From Planctomycetota bacterium (GTDB lineage Bacteria > Planctomycetota > MHYJ01 > JACQXL01), in contig JACRIK010000019.1 in assembly GCA_016235865.1 (NCBI GenBank), positions 36,028 through 100,027 on the forward strand: DNA of 64,000 nucleotides, read 5' to 3'. Made by a program: the position numbers and the translations under genes. The number at the start of each line of letters is the position of its first letter. Position 1 is the stretch's first letter. This document shows positions 1 to 8,000 of the stretch, one piece after another. Below the pieces are notes generated by a model. The model was given only the letters and a program-made list of their open reading frames with translations. It was not told where the DNA came from and ran no database searches.

Positions 1-563
1 CTTTCGGATTTTTTCGCAGTGACGGCCGAGTATTTGCTTAACCGGTCCAGGGCTTCTTCGCCGCTGCTGGCCGTGCTCACCTGATAGCCCTGGCGGGTGA
101 AGAACTTTTCCAGCATGAACCTGATTTCCGAGTCGTCGTCCACCACCAGGATATCGCCTTTGGATTTGACTTCCGGGCCGGACTGCTTGCTTTTGCGCTT
201 GTCCAGCACGTAATTGACGGATTTGAGGAATAGTTCCACGCCCACGCCTTTTCTCAGGATTTCGGAAATACCCAGCTTGCGGGCCTGGGTTTCCAAATCG
301 TCTATATTGGTGCCGGTCAGGAGAATGGTTTCGATTTTGGGGTCAATCCGGCGCATCTGGACAAAGGTTTCCAGCCCGTTCATGCCCGGCATCATCAGGT
401 CCAGGATAACCAGGTCCGGACTTTCCTTGGCCATCATATCCAGGGCCTCCCGGCCATTAGGCGCGGTAATGACTTTGTAATTTTGCCGGGTCAAAACCGT
501 GTAGAGTAAATCGCGCATGACCATTTCATCATCCACAACCATGACTTTTTCTGCGGTGCTCAT
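1..563 (-). CDS. Tandem receiver-domain response regulator, 3' end cut by window edge
   Basis: The frame is open from an ATG at 563 to the window edge (187 codons, no stop), so the C-terminus is missing. Residues 1-120 form a CheY-like receiver: VMVVDDE near the N-terminus supplies the acidic pocket, DLVILDLMMPGMNG carries the probable phospho-acceptor Asp, and LLTGT supplies the conserved Thr. After a Lys/Ser-rich linker a second receiver begins at ILVVDDDSEIRFML. Two receivers in series usually mean a phosphorelay hub or a regulator with an output domain further downstream, which cannot be seen here. A purine-rich GAGAG lies a few bases before the ATG. Its kinase partner is not in the window. 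The receiver assignment is firm; the output function is unknown. Confidence 0.88.
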   Translation of the reverse strand, partial: MSTAEKVMVVDDEMVMRDLLYTVLTRQNYKVITAPNGREALDMMAKESPDLVILDLMMPGMNGLETFVQMRRIDPKIETILLTGTNIDDLETQARKLGISEILRKGVGVELFLKSVNYVLDKRKSKQSGPEVKSKGDILVVDDDSEIRFMLEKFFTRQGYQVSTASSGEEALDRLSKYSAVTAKKSE

Positions 564-702
564 AGATCTGCTCTCTTATCGCATTAATGGTTATAAACAA
601 TTATTCTTCGCCGGGCAATGCGATACTACAATCGCTACATTATAACCGAGATTTATTAAATAGCAAGTAAAATATTTTATTAACTGATTAATCCCGGAGG
701 CG

Positions 703-2058
703 TTATGCCCCGGCGCCCCGGCCCAAAGGCTTAACCACAGAGATGGCGTGGTGTTTAGGATTGAGATGTTCTTTGAGGCGTTTTTGGATATCGGAGGTGG
801 TTATCTTTTTAATCAGGCCGGACATCTCATAGACCTCCTGCCCGGGCTCGGGATTCTTAAATATCCGGCTGAAGTAATAACCGGCAAAGAGCGAAGCTAC
901 AGCCATGGGCGAATTGAAGACCCAGGTGAATTTGCCGATCATCTTGCGCTTCTGCTCTTCCAGTTCCCGCCGGGAACATATCTTATTCCGGGCCAGTTTA
1001 TCCAGTTCGGACATAATCCGCTGGTAGAGCACCTCGGGACGGTCGGTCTCGGCTGAAATTATCGTGAAGCCGTAGGTCTGGTGCGAACTGTAGCCGCAGC
1101 CGAACCGGTCGTCGATCATCTTGGCTTCATAAAGCTTGGAATATAATTTAGAACTCTTGCTGAAAATCAGGTCCAGCAGCATATCGCTCAGAATATTCTG
1201 TTTGAGCAGCGGTATGCCTTCCAGTCCGGTCCGAGTTTCCTTATAGCCGATTAAAAGACTCGAGGTGCTGGTGGACATCTTTTCTTCCTTGGAATGGCTG
1301 TTTATTTCAGCCGGTTCGTCCGGCATATTGCGGATAATCCCGGTTTCGTCGGCCCGGCCCTGGAGATACGGGCTTTGGTTAAGCGCCTGGATAATCTTAT
1401 CAATATCCGCTTCCGGGTCGCCCCTACGGGACTCCGTAAAGTCGCCGCAGATGACCAGAACCATATTGGCCGGCTGGTAGAATGTTTGGTAGCATTTGGC
1501 CAGCAGTTCCGGGGTGATGGTCCGGACACTGGCGACCGTGCCGCCGATGGAAATCCGGACCGGGTGGTATTTGTAGAGATTGCTCATCAGGTTGTCATAG
1601 ACCTTGAAACCCGGCATGTCATTATACATGCGGAGTTCCTGCTCGATGATGGATTTTTCCTTGGCCACGTTCTCGGGATTGAAATATGAGGTCATCACCA
1701 CCTTCAAAAGGATATTCAGGTTATCCAGGAAATTATCCGCGCTCTGGAAGTAGTAGGTGGTCGAGGTATTACCGGTCCCGGCGTTGTAGGAAGCGCCGAA
1801 ACGGGCGAATTCCATGCTGACATCTCCGGATTCCTTCTTGAATTGCTGGTGCTCCAGAAAATGGGCAATGCCTTCGGGCACGGTTATGGAACCGGTCTCA
1901 TTAGACCGGCACCAGGAGTTATCGATGGACCCGTAGTTAACGGCCAGCGCCGCGACCTTTTCGTTAATACCACTCTTGGGAATGATAAAGACCGGCAGCG
2001 CGCCGATCCGGGTAAAGAAATACTTCTCGTTCAGGTGTTTATTAAAGACCTTATGCAT
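703..2058 (-). CDS. M16-family zinc peptidase (insulinase/YmfH-like)
   Basis: This is a roughly 450-residue M16 peptidase. The inverted zinc motif HFLEH lies about 70 residues in (H-x-x-E-H), and the third ligand is expected in IIEQELRMYND about 70 residues later. The first half is the catalytic domain. The second half, from PELLAKCYQTFYQPANMVLVICGD, is the inactive-type C-terminal M16 domain. AVNYGSIDNSW resembles the YmfH subgroup of Gram-positive bacteria and PVC relatives. The length matches single-unit family members that act as dimers. The frame could begin at 2073, but those extra codons lie in a dispersed (ACGAAT)n repeat, so the ATG at 2058 is preferred. No signal peptide is visible, so it is probably cytoplasmic. 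The natural substrate is unknown. Confidence 0.9.
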   Translation of the reverse strand: MHKVFNKHLNEKYFFTRIGALPVFIIPKSGINEKVAALAVNYGSIDNSWCRSNETGSITVPEGIAHFLEHQQFKKESGDVSMEFARFGASYNAGTGNTSTTYYFQSADNFLDNLNILLKVVMTSYFNPENVAKEKSIIEQELRMYNDMPGFKVYDNLMSNLYKYHPVRISIGGTVASVRTITPELLAKCYQTFYQPANMVLVICGDFTESRRGDPEADIDKIIQALNQSPYLQGRADETGIIRNMPDEPAEINSHSKEEKMSTSTSSLLIGYKETRTGLEGIPLLKQNILSDMLLDLIFSKSSKLYSKLYEAKMIDDRFGCGYSSHQTYGFTIISAETDRPEVLYQRIMSELDKLARNKICSRRELEEQKRKMIGKFTWVFNSPMAVASLFAGYYFSRIFKNPEPGQEVYEMSGLIKKITTSDIQKRLKEHLNPKHHAISVVKPLGRGAGA

Positions 2059-2067
2059 AAAAATACA

Positions 2068-2152
2068 GAACACGAATCACACGAATATTACGAATAATAC
2101 GAATAATTATTCCCATTCGTCTAATTCGCCATTTATTCCTCCTATTCGTGTT
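2068..2152. repeat. Iterated-word inverted repeat (ACGAAT word, 9-bp period)
   Basis: The word ACGAAT occurs four times at 9-bp spacing in the left half. Its complement ATTCG(T/C) recurs at roughly 9-bp spacing in the right half, so the whole stretch can fold back on itself. It fills the divergent interval between the M16 peptidase and nadA. A related copy lies at 47957-48053. Confidence 0.75.
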
Positions 2153-2193
2153 TAATATATTGTATTTTGTATTCTAAAATATATAATATTACC

Positions 2194-3102
2194 ATGAATT
2201 CATCAATAATTTCCGGCATTGAGCAGCTGAAGAAAGAGCGCCGGTCCGTTATCCTGGCCCATAATTACCAGCATCCGGATGTCCAGGATATCGCCGATTA
2301 CGTGGGTGACTCCCTGGGCCTGGCTCAGACCGCCGCCCAGACCGATGCCAAGGTCATCGTCTTCTGCGGCGTGCATTTCATGGCTGAAACCGCGGCCATC
2401 CTCTGCCCAGATAAAATTGTTCTGATGCCTGACCCGCAGGCCGGCTGCCCGATGGCTAATATGATTACAACCCGGGAACTGCGCGAACTTAAGAAGCAAT
2501 ATCCGGACGCCGTCGTGGTTACTTATGTCAACAGCAGCGCGGCTATCAAGGCCGAGAGCGATTACTGCTGCACCTCATCCAACGCGGTCAAGGTGGTAGA
2601 AAGTATTCCCAAAAACAAACGGATTATCTTTATCCCGGACCAGCACCTGGGCCACTATGTCCAGACCCAGACCAAACGCGATATGATTCTCTGGCGCGGA
2701 TATTGCCCGACCCACCGCAGAATCCTGGCTGAAGATATCATCAGGAAAAAAGAACTTTACCCGGATGCCCTGGTGGTGGTCCATCCGGAATGCGCCACCG
2801 AGGTAGTGAATCTGGCTGACCAGGTCGCCTCGACCAGCGGAATATTGGGATATTGCCGCGAGTCAAAGGCAAAGACGTTCATCATCGGAACGGAAATCGG
2901 GCTGATTCACCGGCTCAAGAAAGAAAGTCCGGATAAAATATTTATGGCCGCATCGGATTTGGCGGACTGCCCGAACATGAAACTCAACACGCCGGAAAAG
3001 ATTCTCTGGTCGCTGGAAGACATGACATATCAGATAACAGTCCAGGAAAAGATTACCCACCTGGCGATCAAATCAATTCAAAGAATGCTCTCCGTAGTGT
3101 AA
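2194..3102 (+). CDS. nadA: Quinolinate synthase NadA
   Basis: NadA condenses iminoaspartate with dihydroxyacetone phosphate to make quinolinate, the first dedicated intermediate of NAD biosynthesis. It uses a [4Fe-4S] cluster held by three cysteines. Visible family signatures are ILAHNYQHPDVQDIADYVGDSL near the N-terminus, VFCGVHFMAETA, PDPQAGCPMA, the HPECATEV segment and SDLADCPNMKLNTPEK near the C-terminus. Together these carry the expected cluster cysteines. The length of about 300 residues is normal. A TTG-initiated extension to 2167 exists, but the ATG at 2194 begins just before the conserved region and is preferred. nadB and nadC are not nearby, so the gene appears to stand alone. It converges with the repeat-protein gene downstream. 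Confidence 0.97.
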   Translation: MNSSIISGIEQLKKERRSVILAHNYQHPDVQDIADYVGDSLGLAQTAAQTDAKVIVFCGVHFMAETAAILCPDKIVLMPDPQAGCPMANMITTRELRELKKQYPDAVVVTYVNSSAAIKAESDYCCTSSNAVKVVESIPKNKRIIFIPDQHLGHYVQTQTKRDMILWRGYCPTHRRILAEDIIRKKELYPDALVVVHPECATEVVNLADQVASTSGILGYCRESKAKTFIIGTEIGLIHRLKKESPDKIFMAASDLADCPNMKLNTPEKILWSLEDMTYQITVQEKITHLAIKSIQRMLSVV

Positions 3103-3117
3103 ATCACGACAGGCCCT

Positions 3118-3135
3118 CCCCGAATGCTTTCGGGG
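3118..3135. repeat. Short hairpin CCCCGAA-TGCT-TTCGGGG between convergent genes
   Basis: Seven-base arms with a four-base loop lie between the 3' ends of nadA and the minus-strand repeat protein. It could act as a bidirectional terminator, but no T-tract follows. It belongs to a dispersed CCCCGAW-N4/5-WTCGGGG family also seen at 13126-13145, 23151-23168, 48587-48605, 50849-50866 and 59525-59542. Confidence 0.6.
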
Positions 3136-3139
3136 TGGT

Positions 3140-5365
3140 TCAGGGCAGGGTCCTGAAGGAAAGTATGGCGCCATAGGTCGTGCCGGACGCATTAGTGGCA
3201 TAAACCTGGAATTCATAAAGGGTATTAGGAATAAGCGCCGGCTCTAATGATTGACCGGTCCAGACAAGCCAATCGCCGGTGCCGCTGCCATTATCCAGAG
3301 GTGGCGACTGAATATTCCAGGGGCCCTGAGGAGATGCAGTTCTATACCGGAAATAAACCGTCGTGCCCAATCCGTTGGAATTAACCGTGCCATTTAATTG
3401 CGCATTGGTCCTGGTGATATTGGTGGCCGGATTAGTGACCACGCTGGGCGCGCCGGCCAGCGGGGTGGTAAACGACTGCTGCGCCCCATAGGAATACTGT
3501 CCAAATGAATTATATGCCACCACCCTGAAGTAATAGGTCACGCCCGGGGTGGAACTTGTAAATCCCTGCGTGACAGTAATCGGGGTCCTGCCATTTCCGA
3601 TGGGTTGAGATGAAGTATTGCCGTAGTTGTACCAGTAAGAGTAAATCCCATATTGGAAATAAACCGTGGTGGTTGAACCATTGGGATTTACCGTAGCATT
3701 AAACGTAAACCCGGATGATGAAGTTACATTACTGGCCGGCAGGCTAACCGCCGTGGGCGGCTGGGCTGAGGTGTTAAATTGCAGGCGGTTTCCGTATGTC
3801 GTGCCATTGCCGTTAACAGCCACAATTCTGAAGTAATAGGTCGTGCTTGATGTCAAACCGGTTATTGCCCTCTGAATGCTAACCGGCCCGGTGCCGCTGC
3901 CGATAGCAGTCGGAGTCGTAGAACTGCCATAAGTTATGGTTGTTCCGTATTCAAAATAAACCGTGGTGGCCCCGCCATTGGGATTGACCGAGGCATTCAG
4001 GGTGGCGGTAAAGGCAGCAATTCCTGTGGCCGCAATAGTGGTCGCGCTGGGCGGCGGCACCAAGGTGGTAAATATCTGGTTAAAACCATTGGTCGTGCCG
4101 CTGGAGTTGGTGGCCACGACCCGATAATTATAGTTGGTATTGCCGAGCAATCCGGTTATGGTCGCGGTAACGCTCACATCAGTAATGCCGCTGCCGATAG
4201 CTTGTATCGAGGTGGTATTTCCGTAAAAAATGCTCGTCCCCCACTGGAAATAAACCGTGGTGGCCAACCCATTGGGATTGACCGAGGCAGTAAGCGTAGC
4301 CACGCTATAATTAACATTGGTCACCGGCGTGGTTGCGGCGCTGGGCGGCGGCGGCGGAGTGGTAAACGACACCTGGGTTCCATAACTTTCTCCGGCCGGG
4401 TTTCTGGCCGTCAGACGGTAATAATAAGTCGTGTTGGCTGCCAGGCCGGTCAGGCTGGCACTGACGTTGACATTGCCGCTGCCGGACGGGATAATCTGGG
4501 ATGAGGTGGTATTGCCGTAGGTGGTGACCGGCCCCCACTGGAAATTAATGGTGGTATCCTGCCCATTGGGATTAACCACGCCGTTGATAATGGCAGAATT
4601 ATAATTGATGCTTGAAGCCGAACCCGTAGTCGCCACCGGTTGCGGCGGGCCTGAATTGAACGTCCGGTTATTCCCGTAAACCGTGCCTTCAATATTTACG
4701 GCCACCACCCGGTAGGAATAATTCGTATAAGCGCTCAGCCCGGTGATATTACTGGCCACAAAAACGCCGACCACACCGCTGCCGATGGATTGGTCGGCAG
4801 TCCGGTTACCGTATGAAGAACTTAAGCCCCACTGAAAATAAATCGTGGTGGCCAGGCCATTGGGATTAACCGTGGCATTCAAGGTTGCGGAAAGAGACGA
4901 AATATTGGTGGCAATCTCGGTGGTGCAAGACGGACGACCAAACGTGGTGAACGACTGCGTTTCGGTATAGGTTAAATCATTGCCTCTCAAGACTGCCAGG
5001 CGGTAATAATAAGTGGTATTGGGCAGCAGGCTCGTCACGGTCTCGGTCACCGTGATATCGTATCTCCCGTTGCCGAGCGTCCTGGGCGTGGTCACATTCC
5101 AGCCGTAAGTCGAGCCCCATTCAAAATAGACCTCGGTATCAACCCCGTTGGGATTAATCGTGGCCGACAAAGTTTCGCTGTATGTGGCGCTGATTACCCC
5201 GGTATTGACACTGCTGCCGGTCGTCCACTCGTACGGGTAAAACGTGTATTGTTTCTCGCCTATCGAACCGCACTGCCAGCCGTAGGTGATTATGCTGACC
5301 AGCCCGATCAGGATAAATAATCCGACCCGGAGTGAGCGCCGTAACCCGATTTTCTTGGTATTCAT
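3140..5365 (-). CDS. Secreted protein with seven Fn3-like repeats
   Basis: The N-terminus is basic (MNTKKIGLRRSLR) followed by a hydrophobic stretch (VGLFILIGLVSIITYG) and a Cys. It is therefore exported and may be a lipoprotein, although the lipobox is atypical. The rest is seven repeats of about 95 residues. Each has the pattern ATLNATVNPNG-x-x-TTVYFQWG then TGLxxxTTYYYRVVAxNxxGTxYG, the beta-sandwich rhythm of fibronectin type III domains. The NPNG turn and YFQWG strand recur almost unchanged. No catalytic motif is present, so a structural or adhesive surface role is inferred. The same NPNG module occurs once inside the propeller protein at 38212-41244, so these secreted proteins share domains. 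Recent repeat duplication makes domain number likely to vary between strains. Confidence 0.85.
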   Translation of the reverse strand: MNTKKIGLRRSLRVGLFILIGLVSIITYGWQCGSIGEKQYTFYPYEWTTGSSVNTGVISATYSETLSATINPNGVDTEVYFEWGSTYGWNVTTPRTLGNGRYDITVTETVTSLLPNTTYYYRLAVLRGNDLTYTETQSFTTFGRPSCTTEIATNISSLSATLNATVNPNGLATTIYFQWGLSSSYGNRTADQSIGSGVVGVFVASNITGLSAYTNYSYRVVAVNIEGTVYGNNRTFNSGPPQPVATTGSASSINYNSAIINGVVNPNGQDTTINFQWGPVTTYGNTTSSQIIPSGSGNVNVSASLTGLAANTTYYYRLTARNPAGESYGTQVSFTTPPPPPSAATTPVTNVNYSVATLTASVNPNGLATTVYFQWGTSIFYGNTTSIQAIGSGITDVSVTATITGLLGNTNYNYRVVATNSSGTTNGFNQIFTTLVPPPSATTIAATGIAAFTATLNASVNPNGGATTVYFEYGTTITYGSSTTPTAIGSGTGPVSIQRAITGLTSSTTYYFRIVAVNGNGTTYGNRLQFNTSAQPPTAVSLPASNVTSSSGFTFNATVNPNGSTTTVYFQYGIYSYWYNYGNTSSQPIGNGRTPITVTQGFTSSTPGVTYYFRVVAYNSFGQYSYGAQQSFTTPLAGAPSVVTNPATNITRTNAQLNGTVNSNGLGTTVYFRYRTASPQGPWNIQSPPLDNGSGTGDWLVWTGQSLEPALIPNTLYEFQVYATNASGTTYGAILSFRTLP

Positions 5366-5477
5366 ATTCTCGCAATATTATACCCGCCCGGCCCGGTTAA
5401 GTTGCCGAAATACCATATAAAATATATCCGCCTTAAATATCAAAGTCAAGTAAAAAATAATAAATTCTCTCTTATTA

Positions 5478-5509
5478 TTGACAAGAAATTATAATTATTA
5501 TAATTTCTT
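5478..5509 (+). promoter_or_regulatory. Predicted promoter overlapped by a perfect 27-bp palindrome
   Basis: TTGACA at 5478-5483 and TATAAT at 5499-5504 form -35 and -10 like boxes with a short 15-bp spacer. AAGAAATTATAAT (5483-5495) and its exact reverse complement (5497-5509) flank a single central T, covering the spacer and -10. The palindrome is a plausible operator for a dimeric repressor. It serves the gene pair at 5615-6725. Confidence 0.55.
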
Positions 5510-5529
5510 ATCTATAATCAAGGTATCAT

Positions 5530-5594
5530 GGCGCTTGGGAAGCGCCGCCTAATGGCCCCGAAAACGTCCGCCGGACACCCACTGGGCCTTCGGG
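5530..5594 (+). promoter_or_regulatory. Structured 5' leader with competing stems
   Basis: The leader contains a 7-bp hairpin, GGCGCTT-GGG-AAGCGCC (5530-5546), and a GTCC-GCC-GGAC hairpin (5566-5576). There are two mutually exclusive long-range pairings: GGCCC (5554-5558) with GGGCC (5584-5588), or CCCGAA (5557-5562) with TTCGGG (5589-5594). The latter lies just before the Shine-Dalgarno AAGAGGAG. I matched it to no riboswitch family I know; attenuation or translational control is inference. Confidence 0.4.
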
Positions 5595-5614
5595 AACCAT
5601 AAGAGGAGTAAACT

Positions 5615-6343
5615 ATGTTTACCAATAAGGACAAGCCGGAACTCTACGAACTCCTGAAGATGAACCGGTCGAAACTGGGCAAGACGCCGGCCCAGGAAAA
5701 AGACGAGCCAGCCGTCAGCGCCCCAGTAGTAACGACTTCTGATTCAGAGCCGATTCCTTATACCGCCCCGCCGTCCTCAACAACCCGGCCGTATCCCAAA
5801 CTGAGAATGCCATTCCCGACCCTTAAACCCAAGGAACCGGCCGGCGTATTCAAGAAACCCAAACCCATCCGGCCGAAAACCAGGGAAGAAGGAAAGCCCC
5901 TGAATTATCCCAAAATCATCATCATCGGCGGAATAATTATTGCCATCATTGTCATCATTTATCTGGCATTGACCCTGCCCCAGGCAACCCCATCAACACC
6001 GGGCAGAACAACGTCGCCATCGGTTCAGGCGCCTGAAATACCGGCCATGATGCCGGCAACCACCGGACGCACCTGGGCCATCCGACTGATTTATTATAAT
6101 AATGACGCTGATGGTTCCCGGGCAATTATCACTATGTGCCAGATGCTCAGAAATAAAAACATTAAAGTCGTAACTAAGAGTGAAATGATTCATGGCATTT
6201 CATCCAATTCGATTTATCTCGAAAGCAAATATTCATCGCAGGAGCAGGCGCAAAAAGAACTGAAAAATGAACTGCCTAAATTAAAAAACGTCCATTATAA
6301 ACTTAAGAATGCATCGGTTGTAAAATTAGAAGAAGGAAGATAA
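5615..6343 (+). CDS. Single-pass membrane protein with SPOR-like C-terminal domain
   Basis: A strong AAGAGGAG Shine-Dalgarno sits 6 bases before the ATG. Residues 1-105 are Pro/Lys-rich and cytoplasmic. One transmembrane segment, IIIIGGIIIAIIVIIYLAL, lies around residues 100-122. A Thr/Pro/Ser-rich linker then leads to a domain of about 90 residues beginning WAIRLIYYNNDADGSRAI. Its two-halves pattern (IRLIYY... then SIYLESKYSSQEQAQ) resembles SPOR domains, which bind denuded peptidoglycan at division or remodelling sites. The SPOR assignment is an inference from strand pattern and topology and needs a profile search. The gene ends 4 bases before the small basic protein, so the two are translationally linked. 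Confidence 0.7.
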   Translation: MFTNKDKPELYELLKMNRSKLGKTPAQEKDEPAVSAPVVTTSDSEPIPYTAPPSSTTRPYPKLRMPFPTLKPKEPAGVFKKPKPIRPKTREEGKPLNYPKIIIIGGIIIAIIVIIYLALTLPQATPSTPGRTTSPSVQAPEIPAMMPATTGRTWAIRLIYYNNDADGSRAIITMCQMLRNKNIKVVTKSEMIHGISSNSIYLESKYSSQEQAQKELKNELPKLKNVHYKLKNASVVKLEEGR

Positions 6344-6347
6344 AACT

Positions 6348-6725
6348 ATGTCAATCCATCGAAGTTTAGCCGTCATCGGGAAACTCAGGCGGCACCGCAA
6401 CGTCCTCAAGAAAAGCGAACGCTTAGAGCGTCTCTTATCAGACGGCAAGCCGGAAGGCGAAATCGCCATCTTCGGGCTGCCCAAACTGCGTAATATCATG
6501 CTCAAGGCCAAGCCCAAACCCAAGAAGGAAGCCGCGGCTGAAGGCGCGGCACCGGCTGAAGGCGCGGTTGCTGGAGCACCGGCTGCTGCTGGCGCCAAAG
6601 GCGTCACTCCGAGCGCCAAGGCACCGGCCGCTGCTGCCGGCGCTAAAACCGCCGCTCCGGCTGCTGCTGGCGCCAAAGGCGCCACCGCCAAGGCCGAGGC
6701 ACCCAAGACAGGTAAGAAAACTTAA
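6348..6725 (+). CDS. PVC-superphylum small basic protein with Ala/Pro/Lys-rich tail
   Basis: Residues 1-50 (MSIHRSLAVIGKLRRHRNVLKKSERLERLL... then IAIFGLPKLRNI) match the short basic protein known from Verrucomicrobia, Chlamydiae, Lentisphaerae and many Planctomycetes (TIGR04137-type). In that family the whole protein is only about 50-60 residues. Here it carries an extra low-complexity tail of about 70 residues built of repeated APAAAGAKG and KAPAAAAGAK units, reminiscent of histone-H1-like tails. The core is strongly basic, so nucleic acid or ribosome association is plausible; the family's function is not established. It is the best phylogenetic marker in the window. It starts 4 bases after the SPOR-like gene, with AGAAGGAAG inside that gene's end as its ribosome binding site. 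Confidence 0.85.
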   Translation: MSIHRSLAVIGKLRRHRNVLKKSERLERLLSDGKPEGEIAIFGLPKLRNIMLKAKPKPKKEAAAEGAAPAEGAVAGAPAAAGAKGVTPSAKAPAAAAGAKTAAPAAAGAKGATAKAEAPKTGKKT

Positions 6726-6797
6726 CGTTATGCGTTATGCGTTGTGCGTTGTGTGTTAGACGCAAGACGCCTGACGCAAGACGCCTGACGCATTGTT
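6726..6797. repeat. 7-bp iterated-word inverted repeat (TGCGTTA / GACGCAA)
   Basis: The left half is about four copies of a TGCGTTA-like heptamer. The right half is five copies of GACGC(AA/CT/AT) heptamers, the complementary word. The whole intergenic space between the small basic protein and the alcohol dehydrogenase consists of this structure and can fold into a long imperfect hairpin. Confidence 0.75.
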
Positions 6798-7823
6798 ATG
6801 AAAGCCGCTGTATTTTACGGGCCTAAACAGCCCCTCAAAGTTGAGGAATACCCCAAGCCGCAAATCAATCATGACGAGGTCCTGATTAAGGTGGCGGCCT
6901 GCGGCGTCTGCCACACCGACCTGCACTACATCGACCACGGCGTGCCGACCGTCAAGAAACCGCCCTTTGTGCTCGGGCACGAAATCTCCGGCACGGTGGC
7001 CGAAATCGGCGCTAATGTCAAGAACCTCAAGGTCAGCGACCGGGTGCTCCTGCCGGCGGTCCTGACCTGCGGCACCTGCGAATTCTGCCGGATCGGCCGG
7101 GAAAACATCTGCAAAACCATGGTCATGTTCGGCAATCATATTGAAGGCGGCTACGCCGAATTCGTCAAGGCGCCGGCTAAGGACGTCTTCATCCTGCCCA
7201 ACGAAATCCAGCTCGAAGAAGGCTGCATCATCGCCGACGCCATTTCCACACCATATCACGCGGTCAAAAACCGCGGCCAGGTCCGGCCCGGAGACACGGT
7301 AGCCATCTTCGGCTGCGGCGGCGTAGGCGTGAATCTGGTCCAGTTATGCGCCGCCTCAGGCGCCACGGTCATTGCCGTTGACATCATTGAAAAGAAACTC
7401 GACTGGGCCAAGCAGTTCGGCGCTACCTATGCCCTCAATTCATCCAAAACACCGGACGTCACCAAGGACATCCGCAAGATGACCAATGGCGGCGTGGACA
7501 TCGCCTTTGAAGCCATCGGCAATCCGGCCACCATGACCGCGGCGTATAATTCCCTCAAGAAAGGCGGACGACTGTGCATCGTCGGCTATACCGACAAGGA
7601 ATTCCCGCTTTCAGCCGCCAAGACCATGTTCTTTGAGATGGAGGTGGTCGGCTCGCTCGGTTGCCGGCCGGTGGATTATCCGCGACTGATAGAAATGGCC
7701 CGGATCGGCAAAATCAAGGTAGCGCCGCTGGTCACCCATAGATTCCCGCTGGATAAAATCAACGACGCCTTTGATACCCTCCGAAAAGGCGAATCACTGC
7801 GCTCTATTGTGGTGATGAGTTAA
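6798..7823 (+). CDS. Zinc-dependent medium-chain alcohol dehydrogenase
   Basis: This is a complete 341-residue MDR-family dehydrogenase. The N-terminal GroES-like domain has the catalytic zinc ligands in CGVCHTD and GHE. The structural zinc lobe is CGTCEFCRIGRENIC with four cysteines in the classic spacing. The Rossmann motif GCGGVG is followed by an acidic strand end (VIAVDIIEKK), which favours NAD(H) over NADP(H). The substrate cannot be read from the sequence; primary or secondary alcohol/aldehyde interconversion is the general reaction. Codons are GC-rich compared with the surface-protein genes. It lies between two blocks of dispersed repeats and upstream of a flavin disulfide reductase, so a redox link is possible but not shown. 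Confidence 0.93.
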   Translation: MKAAVFYGPKQPLKVEEYPKPQINHDEVLIKVAACGVCHTDLHYIDHGVPTVKKPPFVLGHEISGTVAEIGANVKNLKVSDRVLLPAVLTCGTCEFCRIGRENICKTMVMFGNHIEGGYAEFVKAPAKDVFILPNEIQLEEGCIIADAISTPYHAVKNRGQVRPGDTVAIFGCGGVGVNLVQLCAASGATVIAVDIIEKKLDWAKQFGATYALNSSKTPDVTKDIRKMTNGGVDIAFEAIGNPATMTAAYNSLKKGGRLCIVGYTDKEFPLSAAKTMFFEMEVVGSLGCRPVDYPRLIEMARIGKIKVAPLVTHRFPLDKINDAFDTLRKGESLRSIVVMS

Positions 7824-7847
7824 AACTTAAGGAAAATTCGTTGCCAC

Positions 7848-7968
7848 TGGCGCCGAAGCGCCATGGCGCCCTTATGGCGCTCAAAAGGCACGAAGACACC
7901 AAGCTGTCATTTTGAACGAAGCGAAGAATCTCTTCGAAATGAGACCCCTCACTTCATTCAGGGTGACA
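7848..7968. repeat. Two dispersed palindromic elements in tandem
   Basis: 7848-7881 is a set of overlapping GCGCC/GGCGC inverted words (TGGCGCC...GCGCCATGGCGCC). 7905-7968 runs from TGTCATTTTGAACGAAGCG to TTCAGGGTGACA, a widespread bacterial dispersed repeat whose translation is the familiar false peptide CHFERSEES. A related copy lies at 33664-33721. This explains the unreliable N-terminus of the longest reading frame upstream of 8001. Confidence 0.8.
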
Positions 7969-8000
7969 ATAGTCACTTAGTGGCTGATATTCTGTTCCCT

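Noticed and set aside
5378..5395. Possible sigma-54 promoter upstream of the Fn3-like protein (GG-N10-GC spacing)
   Set aside because: The -24 half does not match TGGCAC and a TATAAT-like box overlaps it, so an ordinary promoter is at least as likely.
5530..5594. Known riboswitch
   Set aside because: I compared it mentally with c-di-GMP, ZTP, fluoride, THF and SAM-type consensus elements and found no match, so it is listed only as a structured leader.
7863..8000. N-terminal extension of the CoA-disulfide-reductase-like protein (CHFERSEESLRNE)
   Set aside because: This is the translation of a widespread dispersed repeat. The family's FAD motif begins directly after the ATG at 8001.
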